DNA of 30,067 nt, from NCBI GenBank assembly GCA_965232975.1, contig CBDDRG010000311.1, positions 1-30,067 on the forward strand. The letters are read 5' to 3'. Positions within the stretch are counted from its first letter, which is position 1, and every line of letters starts with the position of its first letter. Positions 7,507 to 14,170 of this stretch are shown in pieces. The translations under genes were made by a program, and so were the position numbers. The notes below the pieces were generated by a model, which worked only from the letters and a program-made list of their open reading frames with translations, ran no database searches and was not told the origin of the DNA. The DNA comes from CBDDRG01 sp965232975 (lineage in GTDB: Bacteria > Pseudomonadota > Gammaproteobacteria > Pseudomonadales > Porticoccaceae).

Positions 7507-8484
7507 TCAATCGGACGAAAAATAAATTTCCGCAGCCCGTTGCAATTTTTCAGCGACCGCTTGCCGCAGTTCCTTCGGCGCCAGCACTTCCACATCGGGG
7601 CCGTAGCGAAGGATGTCGAGAATCAGCTCGTCGGCCCGGTGGTACGGAATCCGCAGTTCATAGCCGCCATCGGCCAACCATTGCCCCTGCTGCTCGGGAT
7701 GCCAACGCTCATCCGCCACCCAGCGAGCGCGATAGGGCGTGAATTTGAGTACGGCGAGCTGGTCGGGCGCGCCGGCGAAGATGCCGTAGGCGGTGGCGAA
7801 GTTAGCGTCGAGTTCGGCGTCGGTCAGGTCGTGGATGGGCTCCGGATCGCGTCTTGGATCGCGGATGCGATCCACCGCGAAGCTGCGCAATCCCGCGGAG
7901 CGGTGGCACCAGGCATCGAGATACCAGTTGTCGCGGTAGTGGGTGAGGCGCTGCGGTGAAACGATGCGCTGGCTGCGCTGGTCGTCGCCGCGATTGTGGT
8001 AGTCGATGCGCAGCCGGTAACGCTGGAGCACGGCGGCGGCAATGTCGCCGAACAGTTCTGGGGGCGCGGTGCGTGTCGCCATGGCGAGAATGCGGATGCG
8101 CCGCGGCGCTTCACCGGCGCCCAGTTGTGCCCGCGCCAATAGCTGGTCGATGCGTTGGCGCAGTGGCGCGATCTCGCCGGCGAGCAGGCCGGGGTGAACC
8201 TCGCTCAGCAACTGCTGAGCGGCGATCAGGGCATGGAGTTCGGAGGCGTTGAACCAGAGCCCCGGCAGTTCGTAGGTGTGCTGGCCGACGGGGTCATAGC
8301 GGTAGCCGCCCTCGCCGTGGTTGGTATCCAGCGGCGCGCCGAGCCGGTCGCGCATGAAGGCCAGCACGCGGGTCAGGGTGGTGCGGCTGCACTCCAGCCG
8401 CGTCATCAGGGTTGCGGCGGATACCGGGCGGCGCGCAGCGCGCAGCATCTGATGCACGCGGTAGACCTGTTCGAATTTGTCCAT
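7507..8484 (-). CDS. WYL-domain transcriptional regulator
   Basis: A 325-residue regulator with an N-terminal winged helix-turn-helix (about residues 1-65; ECSRTTLTRVLAFMRDRLGA is the recognition region, followed by a G-E-G-G-Y-R-Y wing) and a WYL ligand-sensing domain (about 130-240) with the core DNWYLDAWCHR near 185-195. The C-terminal extension is typical of WYL proteins. It lies directly upstream of cas3 on the same strand, and the palindromic operator is in the 84-bp gap between them. WYL proteins regulate several CRISPR-Cas and other defence loci, often sensing nucleic acids or nucleotides, so control of both cas operons here is a reasonable inference. A second copy of its first ~117 codons, frameshifted, lies at 10630-10982. 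Confidence 0.9.
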   Translation of the reverse strand: MDKFEQVYRVHQMLRAARRPVSAATLMTRLECSRTTLTRVLAFMRDRLGAPLDTNHGEGGYRYDPVGQHTYELPGLWFNASELHALIAAQQLLSEVHPGLLAGEIAPLRQRIDQLLARAQLGAGEAPRRIRILAMATRTAPPELFGDIAAAVLQRYRLRIDYHNRGDDQRSQRIVSPQRLTHYRDNWYLDAWCHRSAGLRSFAVDRIRDPRRDPEPIHDLTDAELDANFATAYGIFAGAPDQLAVLKFTPYRARWVADERWHPEQQGQWLADGGYELRIPYHRADELILDILRYGPDVEVLAPKELRQAVAEKLQRAAEIYFSSD

Positions 8485-8527
8485 TCCGTTGGCCCTGGTC
8501 GGCCGCGTCGGCGCACGAAGCTTCGGT

Positions 8528-8553
8528 GTCGGGTTGGTGAAGCGTAACCCGAC
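8528..8553. repeat. GTCGGGTT / AACCCGAC palindromic repeat
   Basis: Perfect 8-bp arms separated by 10 bp, in the WYL upstream region. This type of GTCGGGTT-AACCCGAC element is a widespread intergenic palindrome in beta- and gammaproteobacteria. The duplicated region carries the same element at 11026-11051. Confidence 0.6.
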
Positions 8554-8607
8554 CTACTGACTTGCTCCCGATCTAATCCGTGAGCGGGAACCGGTCACCT
8601 CAAGATA

Positions 8608-8759
8608 CTGGATTCCCGCTTGCGCGGGAATGACGACCGCCTCCGGCCACAGGAAACCGCTCGAATTGCCTGGATTCCCGCGTGCGCGGGAATGACGAAG
8701 ATAGGCCCGCTGGATGCCGACGGCCGCCCGATGGATTCCCGCTTGCGCGGGAATGACGA
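8608..8759. repeat. Three dRS3-like repeats, ~29 bp each
   Basis: Three copies at about 8608-8636, 8670-8698 and 8731-8759. Each has the core GGATTCCCGC, a 4-nt loop, and GCGGGAATGACGA, separated by 32-33 bp of unrelated sequence. The core resembles neisserial dRS3-type elements and other dispersed proteobacterial repeats. The 61-62 bp period imitates a type I-E CRISPR array, but the element is better read as a dispersed intergenic repeat because the whole block is duplicated at 11106-11258 with the same intervals. The ~330 bp between WYL and the esterase fragment hold no gene. Confidence 0.75.
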
Positions 8760-8777
8760 GCTATCGGCGCTGTCCTC

Positions 8778-8808
8778 GCGCCGGACTGCCGTCGCGACAG
8801 TCCGGCGC
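8778..8808. terminator. Hairpin downstream of the esterase 3' fragment
   Basis: Arms GCGCCGGACTG and CAGTCCGGCGC (11 bp) with a 9-nt loop, just past the esterase stop. It has no run of T, so it is a possible transcript-end hairpin rather than a classical intrinsic terminator. A matching hairpin follows the intact esterase gene. Confidence 0.45.
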
Positions 8809-8816
8809 GAACGGGG

Positions 8817-8950
8817 CTACAGCGAGCCGAGATAGGCGTCCGGAACCTTGTCCCAGGCCACGCGCTCGCGTGCCAACGGCGCGTTTTCGGTGCGGCAGTC
8901 GGCGCCGAGAATGCGGGTGGTGCGGGTGCCGGTGTCGTAGGCCGGCCATC
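8817..8950 (-). pseudogene. Carboxylesterase 3' fragment (duplicate)
   Basis: The minus strand encodes the last ~42 residues of the type B carboxylesterase (TGTRTTRILGADCRTENAPL followed by a tail ending D-A-Y-L-G-S-L), nearly identical to the end of the intact gene at 11316. Homology stops abruptly at about 8950, where the RelE-type toxin gene ends. It has no start and no catalytic residues, so it is a duplication remnant. Confidence 0.9.
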
Positions 8951-9248
8951 AGTAAAAATCGTCCTCACGCTGGTGGCGCACGGCCAGCACCGTAACCGTT
9001 GCGCTGTCCTCGATTTCGTAAAGCGCCACATAGCCCGCCCGGCCAAACTCGATCACCATTTCGCGCAGAAAAGGATGTTCCGGCGTGGCCTTGCGGCAAG
9101 CAAACGGAAAAGTCTGCATAAAATCGAACGCCTTGGCGATGGCGTCGCGCGCGTGTTCGGCGGCACCAAGGTCGCGCTCGGCAAGGTGAGCGAACAAACG
9201 CTGCAAATCATCCGCCGCGCGCGGCGCGAGCCGCAGCCGGTAACTCAC
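8949..9248 (-). CDS. RelE/ParE-family toxin
   Basis: A 99-residue protein with a GTG start at 9248 overlapping the antitoxin stop (GTGA). It reads as a plasmid-stabilisation/ParE-RelE toxin: YRLRLAPRAADDLQRLFAH at the N-terminus, a central helix, F-P-F-A-C-R with L-R-E-M-V-I-E-F, then Y-V-A-L-Y-E-I and a final strand V-L-A-V-R-H-Q-R-E-D-D-F-Y. That basic C-terminal R-H-Q-R-E-D motif is characteristic. The stop codon coincides with the edge of the duplicated esterase fragment, so the cassette boundary is sharp. Cellular target (ribosome or gyrase) is not evident. Confidence 0.88.
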   Translation of the reverse strand: MSYRLRLAPRAADDLQRLFAHLAERDLGAAEHARDAIAKAFDFMQTFPFACRKATPEHPFLREMVIEFGRAGYVALYEIEDSATVTVLAVRHQREDDFY

Positions 9249-9526
9249 CGCGCCCTGGTCGCCAGATGTTCGCGCGCACTCGCCAACGAGGCATCGAGCC
9301 GCGCCAGCAGCTCATCCGCGCTCACGTACTCGCCGGACGCTCGCGCCTCTTCACGCGCCAGCAAACCGCGCGCGATGAATTCGCGCTGCGCTTCGCGCCG
9401 CGCAATGTTGAGACGAACGGCTTCGAGCACGAAACCGGAAAGCGTTTCGCGCTCGTGCAACACCGCTTCGGCGGCGGCGCGCAGCTCGCTGTCCACGCGC
9501 AGGGGCGGCAGGGTGGCGTTTTTCAT
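9245..9526 (-). CDS. Antitoxin of the RelE-type module
   Basis: A 93-residue protein starting M-K-N-A-T-L-P at 9526 after an AGGAG-like ribosome-binding site; an upstream in-frame Met at 9586 falls in unrelated sequence. The N-terminus (LPPLRVDSELRAAAEAVLHE) followed by E-T-L-S-G-F-V-L-E-A-V-R looks like a ribbon-helix-helix DNA-binding fold. The C-terminal part (E-Y-V-S-A-D-E-L-L-A-R-L) is the toxin-wrapping tail. The 4-bp overlap with the toxin indicates coupling. It presumably autorepresses from the A/T-richer stretch upstream (9527-9589). Confidence 0.85.
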   Translation of the reverse strand: MKNATLPPLRVDSELRAAAEAVLHERETLSGFVLEAVRLNIARREAQREFIARGLLAREEARASGEYVSADELLARLDASLASAREHLATRAR

Positions 9527-9589
9527 GGTGCGCTCCTTTGTGTTGCATATGCGATGCAGTTTAGAATGGCCCGATTGTCCCGGCAAGAG

Positions 9590-9646
9590 TCATAGGCGCC
9601 GCACCAGCAGCAGTCCACAGCCGAAGGCTTTGGCGGGGCCGATGCC
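9590..9646 (-). pseudogene. Vestige of type I-E cas6e 3' end (short copy)
   Basis: The minus strand reads G-I-G-P-A-K-A-F-G-C-G-L-L-L-V-R-R-L then stop. This glycine-rich segment is the C-terminal signature of Cas6e (Cse3/CasE). 46 bp (9601-9646) match 10354-10399 with a single mismatch. No cas1 follows, as it would in a type I-E operon; the ribbon-helix-helix/RelE module does instead. Confidence 0.75.
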
Positions 9647-9664
9647 AGTGAAACCGTCACCATG

Positions 9665-10054
9665 TCAATCGACCCGAGCGCGATGCTTCGCCACAAAACG
9701 CACACCGAGCAGACCTTCGAAATCGGCATCCTGGGTCCACAGCAGTGCGTCAACGCGGCGGGCGGTGGCGTAAATAACCGAATCGGCGAGCGCGAGTCGA
9801 TATTCCACGCCCAGACGGGCCGCCGATAGTGCCAGTGCAGAATCCAGCTCGACCACCTGCCCCTGCCGCATCAGCGCTACCGCTTGCAGGGCATTGCCCT
9901 CCCCCCGTTGCTGCAATACGCGCTTGAACACCTCCAGCAGGGATAGCGTCGGGACAATCAACTGTTCCGTAGCGAAGATCGCCGGTGCAAAGAACACGGC
10001 ATTGGGCCCATCGGCGAAATATTCCAACCAGCCGGAGGAATCGACCAGGTTCAT
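9665..10054 (-). CDS. vapC: VapC-type PIN-domain toxin
   Basis: A 129-residue PIN-domain ribonuclease starting M-N-L-V-D-S-S-G-W-L at 10054, in a 4-bp overlap with the antitoxin stop. The acidic metal-binding residues are where expected: D5, E41 (L-S-L-L-E-V), D91 (L-A-L-A-D-S-V-I-Y-A) and D109/D111 (W-T-Q-D-A-D-F). VapC toxins cleave tRNA or rRNA. Its stop lies immediately beside the short cas6e vestige, and its antitoxin starts close to the longer one, so the module is bracketed by cas6e debris. Confidence 0.93.
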   Translation of the reverse strand: MNLVDSSGWLEYFADGPNAVFFAPAIFATEQLIVPTLSLLEVFKRVLQQRGEGNALQAVALMRQGQVVELDSALALSAARLGVEYRLALADSVIYATARRVDALLWTQDADFEGLLGVRFVAKHRARVD

Positions 10055-10257
10055 ACCCGATCAGAATCCCGCGGCACATCGGTGTCGATGCCGCGCAGGA
10101 AGCCGCGTGCCTCGCGCAGATCCCTGACCGGAACGAATTCGGCCCGTCCCTCATAAACGATCACGTCAAGCTTCTGCCCTGGCTTGATCTGTAGCGAATC
10201 CCGCACTGCCTTGGGAATCACCACTTGGTACTTCTCGGAAACGGTTACCGTCGTCAT
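10051..10257 (-). CDS. vapB: AbrB/MazE-family antitoxin of the VapC module
   Basis: A 68-residue protein with a swapped-hairpin AbrB DNA-binding domain: T-V-S-E-K-Y-Q-V-V-I-P-K-A-V-R-D, then L-Q-I-K-P-G-Q-K-L-D-V-I-V, followed by an acidic C-terminal tail (RDLREARGFLRGIDTDVPRD) that should bind the toxin. This is the usual architecture of VapB antitoxins paired with this VapC group. The pair is translationally coupled and likely autoregulated. Confidence 0.92.
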   Translation of the reverse strand: MTTVTVSEKYQVVIPKAVRDSLQIKPGQKLDVIVYEGRAEFVPVRDLREARGFLRGIDTDVPRDSDRV

Positions 10258-10342
10258 ACGAAATTCCTATCGATGTGAGATTGGTGGATCATAGCGGGGC
10301 ATCGCCGCAGCGACAATGCTGGACGCAAATGGGCACAAGCGG

Positions 10343-10498
10343 TCAGCATCGGCGCACCAACAGCAGTCCACAGCCGAAGGCTTTGGCGGGGCCGATGCCG
10401 GCGGGCAATCCATTTCTCAGAAAATGGTCTGGGTCGGTCACCTGCAATTGACCCTCGAAATCCAGGGTAGAAAGGGCGATGCCATGGCAATTGCCTTT
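10343..10498 (-). pseudogene. Vestige of type I-E cas6e, C-terminal ~51 codons
   Basis: The minus strand encodes L-D-F-E-G-Q-L-Q-V-T-D-P-D-H-F-L, then GIGPAKAFGCGLLLVRR and a stop. The V-x-F-x-G-x-L-x-V-x-D-P strand followed by the G-I-G-x-x-K-A-F-G-C-G-L-L loop is the conserved C-terminus of Cas6e (Cse3), the type I-E crRNA endonuclease. The N-terminal ~150 residues, with the catalytic region, are missing. The frame upstream (to about 10627) is not recognisable as Cas6e. Type I-C systems do not use Cas6, so this is a relic of a different CRISPR system. Confidence 0.8.
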
Positions 10499-10629
10499 TT
10501 CATCCCGATGACCGTTCAAACAATGGATAGCTTGCCCATCCACATCTGGTATCCCGCAACACAGGGTCGGTCGGGAAGTGCCGGCGGACGGCGCCCGGCA
10601 AGCCATCATTCTTGGGCGGTCGGCCATGG

Positions 10630-10982
10630 TTGCGTGTGCGCCAACAGGCTTTCGATACGCTGGCGCAGCAACGCGATGGCGTCGGCGAGCAGGCCGGGGT
10701 GAACCTCGCTCAGCAGCTGCTGAGCGGCGATCAGGGCATGGAGTTCGGAGGGGTTGAACCAGAGCCCCGGCAGTTCGTAGGTGTGCTGGCCGACGGGGTC
10801 ATAGCGGTAGCCGCCCTCGCCGTGGTTGGTATCCAGCGGCGCGCCGAGCCGGTCGCGCATGAAGGCCAACACGCGGGTCAGGGTGGTGCGGCTGCACTCC
10901 AGCCGGTCCATCAGGGTCGCGGCGGATACCGGTCGGCGCGCAGCATCTGATGCACGCAGTAGACCTGTTCAAATTTGTCCAT
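10630..10982 (-). pseudogene. Truncated, frameshifted second copy of the WYL regulator
   Basis: It begins M-D-K-F-E-Q-V-Y-C-V-H-Q-M-L-R-A at 10982. It loses 7 bp of a GCGCGCA-like tandem stretch, shifting the frame, and then resumes in a new frame from D-R-L-E-C-S-R-T-T-L-T to about residue 117 of the intact protein. The WYL domain is absent; the frame runs into the cas6e debris. Most of it is nearly identical to the intact gene, but the last ~20 codons before the break are more divergent (ADAIALLRQRIESLLAH against AGEIAPLRQRIDQLLAR). Confidence 0.9.
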
Positions 10983-11025
10983 TCCGCTGGCCTTGGTCGG
11001 CCGCGTCGGCGCACGAGGCCTCGAT

Positions 11026-11051
11026 GTCGGGTTGGTGAGGCGTAACCCGAC
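11026..11051. repeat. GTCGGGTT / AACCCGAC palindromic repeat (second copy)
   Basis: Same 8-bp arms and 10-bp loop as 8528-8553, with two substitutions in or near the loop. Confidence 0.6.
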
Positions 11052-11105
11052 CTGCTGACTTGCTCCCGATCTAATCCGTGAGCGGGAACCGATCACCTCA
11101 AAACA

Positions 11106-11258
11106 CTGGATTCCCGCTTGCGCGGGAATGACGAGCGCCTCCGGCCACAGGAAAACCGCTCGAATTGCCTGGATTCCCGCGTGCGCGGGAATGACGAAGA
11201 TAGGCCCGCTGGATGCCGACGGCCGCCCGACGGATTCCCGCGTGCGCGGGAATGACGA
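11106..11258. repeat. Three dRS3-like repeats (second block)
   Basis: Copies at about 11106-11134, 11169-11197 and 11230-11258, with the same intervening sequences as the first block apart from a few substitutions and a 1-bp insertion. The ~330 bp from 10983 to 11315 hold only these repeats, the palindrome and the hairpin. Confidence 0.75.
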
Positions 11259-11276
11259 GCTATCGGCGCTGTCTTC

Positions 11277-11307
11277 GCGCCGGACTGCCGTTGCGACAGT
11301 CCGGCGC
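11277..11307. terminator. Hairpin after the carboxylesterase gene
   Basis: 11-bp arms (GCGCCGGACTG and CAGTCCGGCGC) with a 9-nt loop, 8 bp past the esterase stop on its strand. The stem is strong but there is no T run. Confidence 0.5.
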
Positions 11308-11315
11308 GGACGGGG

Positions 11316-12842
11316 CTACAGCGAGCCGAGATAGGCGTCCGGAACCCTGTCCCAGGCGACGCGCTCGGGTTCCAACGGCGCGTTTTCGGTGCGGCAGTCG
11401 GCGCCGAGAATGCGGGTGGTGCGGGTGCCGGTATCGTAGGCCGGCCAGCCGGGATCCCCGTTGCGGGCAAACGCGACCCAGGCGGTCATCGTGACTTGCG
11501 CCAAGGCATCGGCCTCGGGGCCGGAGCCGTAGAACTTGGCGGCGCCGGGCTTGCTGTAGGTGCCGAACACATAGGCGAGTTCGACGGCGTGGCAGGCGCC
11601 CAGCGCGCCCTTCGCGGCGGGAGATTTCCAGTCGAAGAGATAGGCGTACAAGCGGCGGTCGTGGGGCTGCTGGCGCTCCAGCAAACGCAGCGCGGGGATG
11701 CGGAAGATGCGGTCGGTCTGGATGGCCATGAAGGTTTCCGGCGGCGTCGGCTCGACACCGCGCGCGGCCAGGCTTGCGCGATAGGTCGCGACCAGGCCGG
11801 CGTGGTGGGCGCTGTCGATCAAGTAGCCGAGGCGCTTGTACATGTTGGCGTCGTCCAGCCCGGTGACCGCCGGTTGCAGCGCGCCGAACAGGCGCCACTC
11901 CTCCAGCGTGCAGCCAGCCATGATGGGAATGCCGGCGGCGGCGCCGGCGCTGATGGCATCATGGGGTTTGACCGGCAGCACCTGGCCATCCACCACCGGG
12001 CGGAACGGCAGGCTGCCGAGGCGCGCCAGCGGATAGCCCTCGACGCGCCCGCTCTCGATGCGCCGCTGGGCTTGCAACAGGTCGGCCATGCTGGCGCGGC
12101 GCAGGCCGTCGACGTCGCGTTCGGTGACTTTCAGAATGGCTTCGCCCACCAGCGGCGCGCTGTCCATGGTCGCAAAGGTGTGGCAGGCACCGGACTGCGG
12201 GATCGCCTTGTGGAACAGGCCGCGCGCGGCCGGCAGCGCCAGCAGGCAGCCGATGCTCATGCCGCCGGCGGATTCGCCGAAGATGGTGACGTTGCCGGGG
12301 TCGCCGCCGAAGCGCTCGATGTTGTCGCGCACCCAGGCCAGCGCCTTGGCCTGATCGAGCAGACCCTCATTGCCGGTGGCGGGAATCGCGCCACCGGTCG
12401 CCGCCGCCAGGTTGGCGAAGCCGAAAATACCGAGGCGGTAGTTGATGGTGACGACGACCACATCGCCGTGGCGGCTCAGCGTGCGGCCCTCGTAAATGCC
12501 TTGGGCGCCCGAGCCGATGGTGAAGCCGCCACCGTGAATCCATACCATGACCGGGCGTTTGCCCTGGTCGAGACCGGGCGTCCAGACATTGAGGGTCAGG
12601 CAATCCTCGGATTGCTCGCCGGTCTCGGCGCCCATGACATCGTCCAGATTGGATTTGTTCTGCGGCGCCCAGTTGCCGAACTCGCCGGCCTCGCGCACGC
12701 CGGCCCAGGGGATAGGGTCGGCCGGCGGCTGCCAGCGCAATGCGCCAACAGGCGGCGCGGCGTAGGGGATGCCCTTGAAGACCCGGATGCCGTCGCGCTC
12801 GACGCCGCGCACGGCTCCGCAATTGGTTGTTACCACACTCAT
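11316..12842 (-). CDS. Type B carboxylesterase (alpha/beta hydrolase)
   Basis: A 508-residue serine esterase of the carboxylesterase type B family. It shows the N-terminal GIRVFKGIPYAAPPVGALRW block, the E-D-C-L-T-L-N-V segment (79-86), the oxyanion loop WIHGGGFTIGSG (101-112), and the nucleophile elbow GESAGG with Ser191. The likely Glu is near 314-315 (TLEEW) and the His at 418 (GACHAVELAYVFG). I see no signal peptide, so it is probably cytoplasmic; the substrate is unknown. An SMP-30-like gene lies upstream on the same strand with a 145-bp gap containing a large hairpin, so co-transcription is uncertain. Its 3' end is duplicated at 8817-8950. Confidence 0.93.
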   Translation of the reverse strand: MSVVTTNCGAVRGVERDGIRVFKGIPYAAPPVGALRWQPPADPIPWAGVREAGEFGNWAPQNKSNLDDVMGAETGEQSEDCLTLNVWTPGLDQGKRPVMVWIHGGGFTIGSGAQGIYEGRTLSRHGDVVVVTINYRLGIFGFANLAAATGGAIPATGNEGLLDQAKALAWVRDNIERFGGDPGNVTIFGESAGGMSIGCLLALPAARGLFHKAIPQSGACHTFATMDSAPLVGEAILKVTERDVDGLRRASMADLLQAQRRIESGRVEGYPLARLGSLPFRPVVDGQVLPVKPHDAISAGAAAGIPIMAGCTLEEWRLFGALQPAVTGLDDANMYKRLGYLIDSAHHAGLVATYRASLAARGVEPTPPETFMAIQTDRIFRIPALRLLERQQPHDRRLYAYLFDWKSPAAKGALGACHAVELAYVFGTYSKPGAAKFYGSGPEADALAQVTMTAWVAFARNGDPGWPAYDTGTRTTRILGADCRTENAPLEPERVAWDRVPDAYLGSL

Positions 12843-12911
12843 GATCTACTCCCGTCAGCTATTGGTTGAATGGGTTTTGGCGCCATCGGCGCGCATGGAT
12901 TGCCGCGGCCT

Positions 12912-12953
12912 GTGGCCCTCGCAATGACGAGATGCGGTCGTTGCGAGGGCCAC
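12912..12953. repeat. Long inverted repeat between the SMP-30-like gene and the esterase
   Basis: Arms GTGGCCCTCGCAA and TTGCGAGGGCCAC (13 bp) with a 16-nt loop. It lies after the stop of the SMP-30-like gene and before the esterase start, so it could end the first transcript, or it may be a dispersed intergenic element. No T run follows on either side. Confidence 0.5.
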
Positions 12954-12987
12954 CGTCATACGAGAGCCGCCGTCCTGGATGAGGCCG

Positions 12988-13851
12988 TCAGGGCGAGCCG
13001 CTGGCGGGTACGTCGACGCGGACAGTCTCGATGCGCGAGGCGGCCTTGCCGTTGCCCATGTCCTTGATCGAGCCCTGGAAGGTGAGGCCGAACAGCGTGC
13101 GGCCGTCCGGCCCGCCCAGCGTGCAGGCGACCGGAAAGCGATCGACGACCTTGACGCGGTGGGTGATCTCCCCGCCTTCGCGCACGCGGATGAAATTGTC
13201 CTGGTTGAAGCAGGCGACCCAGACCGCGCCCTCGGCGTCGAGGCAGATGCCGTCGGGCGCGGCGCCGTCCAGGTCGGCGAACACGCGCCGGTTGGCGAGG
13301 GTGCCGTCGGCCTGAATATCGAATGCGGTCAGGCGTTTGGCCCAGGATTCGGCGACGATCAGCGTCTTGCCATCGGGCGTCACCACCGGGCCGTTGGGCA
13401 CGGAAAGATCGGTGGCGACTTCACGCGCGTTGCCGTCGGCGGTGACCAGCACGAAATTGGTGGGTTTGAATTTTTCGCCTTTCGACAGGTTGAAGCCAAT
13501 GTTGCCGACATAGGCATTGCCCTTCTTGTCGACCACCATGTCATTGATTTCGGTCGGGCAGAGCTCGGAGATGTCGGCGTGCAGCGCCAGCTTGCCGCCC
13601 ACCAGCTTCATGATCTTGCGATCGTGCATGGACACGATCAGCGGCGTGCCGTCGGGCAGGAAGCCGATGCCGGAGGGCTTTCCCGGCAGGTCGGCGACGA
13701 CCTGGCGCTGGCCGTCCATACCCAGCGTGTAGACCTTGTAGCCGTACATGTCGGACACCCACAGGCGATCGCCGCGCCAGCGCGGGCCTTCGAGAAATTC
13801 AAACTTGTCGGCGAATACGGTCGTGGTGAGCGTGGTGCTGAGCGCTTTCAT
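12988..13851 (-). CDS. SMP-30/gluconolactonase-like beta-propeller protein
   Basis: A 287-residue protein of the SMP-30/gluconolactonase/LRE-like family, a six-bladed propeller hydrolysing lactones with one divalent metal. Likely metal ligands are E21 (FLEGPRW), N103 (E-I-N-D), N153 (S-V-P-N-G-P) and D200 (A-P-D-G-I-C-L-D). Blade repeats of the form D-G-x-L/V-W-V and P-D-G-x-x-L are visible through the protein. No signal peptide is seen. The substrate cannot be read from the sequence. It lies upstream of the esterase, and the two may act on related ester or lactone compounds, but that is inference. Confidence 0.87.
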   Translation of the reverse strand: MKALSTTLTTTVFADKFEFLEGPRWRGDRLWVSDMYGYKVYTLGMDGQRQVVADLPGKPSGIGFLPDGTPLIVSMHDRKIMKLVGGKLALHADISELCPTEINDMVVDKKGNAYVGNIGFNLSKGEKFKPTNFVLVTADGNAREVATDLSVPNGPVVTPDGKTLIVAESWAKRLTAFDIQADGTLANRRVFADLDGAAPDGICLDAEGAVWVACFNQDNFIRVREGGEITHRVKVVDRFPVACTLGGPDGRTLFGLTFQGSIKDMGNGKAASRIETVRVDVPASGSP

Positions 13852-14170
13852 GGCTGTCCCCTGGACTGTTGTGATTTGGCGGGAAGCCTAGCACTGGCAC
13901 CTGCGCGAAGAAACTCTTCGTCGCCGGCCACGCGGGGCGATCTCCCAGCCAACAAAAAGTCCGATGGCGCACCCCGGTTCAACTAGGCTAAAGGTACGTC
14001 GATGACGACCGGCGCTACGGCGACACTGGCAAAGCAGGGCAATAGAGAGCAAGCTCAATGGCGTCCATGAGTGCTATTGACAATGGACGCGGAGTCCGCT
14101 CCGTGCGGAACTTTCCACGCCGGTCGGCAACCAAGGCTAGTCAGCGATCACAATAAGCGGGAGGTTTGCA
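13852..14170. other. 319-bp intergenic region between divergent genes
   Basis: It separates the SMP-30-like gene (minus) from the membrane protein gene (plus), so it must hold two promoters. I see an inverted repeat GCGTCCAT / ATGGACGC (14061-14068 and 14083-14090) with a TTGACA hexamer overlapping its second arm. There is also a clear GGGAGG ribosome-binding site just before 14171. No convincing -10 is evident and there is no gene. Confidence 0.5.

Larger units (their letters stand above)
8149..8950. repeat. Direct duplication, left copy (WYL 5' part to carboxylesterase 3' end)
   Basis: About 800 bp that is largely the same, base for base, as 10655-11448 in the same orientation. It contains the first third of the WYL gene, the GTCGGGTT palindrome, three dRS3-like repeats, a hairpin, and the 3' end of the carboxylesterase gene. 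This copy has the complete WYL gene but only the tail of the esterase. The other copy has the complete esterase but only the head of WYL. This is what a tandem duplication leaves when the junction is later filled with other DNA. Confidence 0.85.
10655..11448. repeat. Direct duplication, right copy
   Basis: Counterpart of 8149-8950 (WYL head, palindrome, dRS3-like repeats, hairpin, esterase tail). This copy has the 7-bp deletion in WYL and continues into the complete esterase gene. Confidence 0.85.

Noticed and set aside
8608..8759. CRISPR array call for the three 29-bp repeats
   Set aside because: Only three units with variable outer bases. The core is a dRS3-like dispersed repeat, the intervals are copied unchanged in the duplicated block, and no adjacent cas1-cas2 or leader is seen.
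9523..9753. 76-codon minus-strand frame over the short cas6e vestige
   Set aside because: It is out of frame with the Cas6e signature and overlaps the vapC end. It has no ribosome-binding site or family.
11496..13986. Long plus-strand open frames opposite the esterase and the SMP-30-like gene
   Set aside because: The opposite strand encodes clear enzyme families with catalytic residues. The plus-strand translations have no family features.
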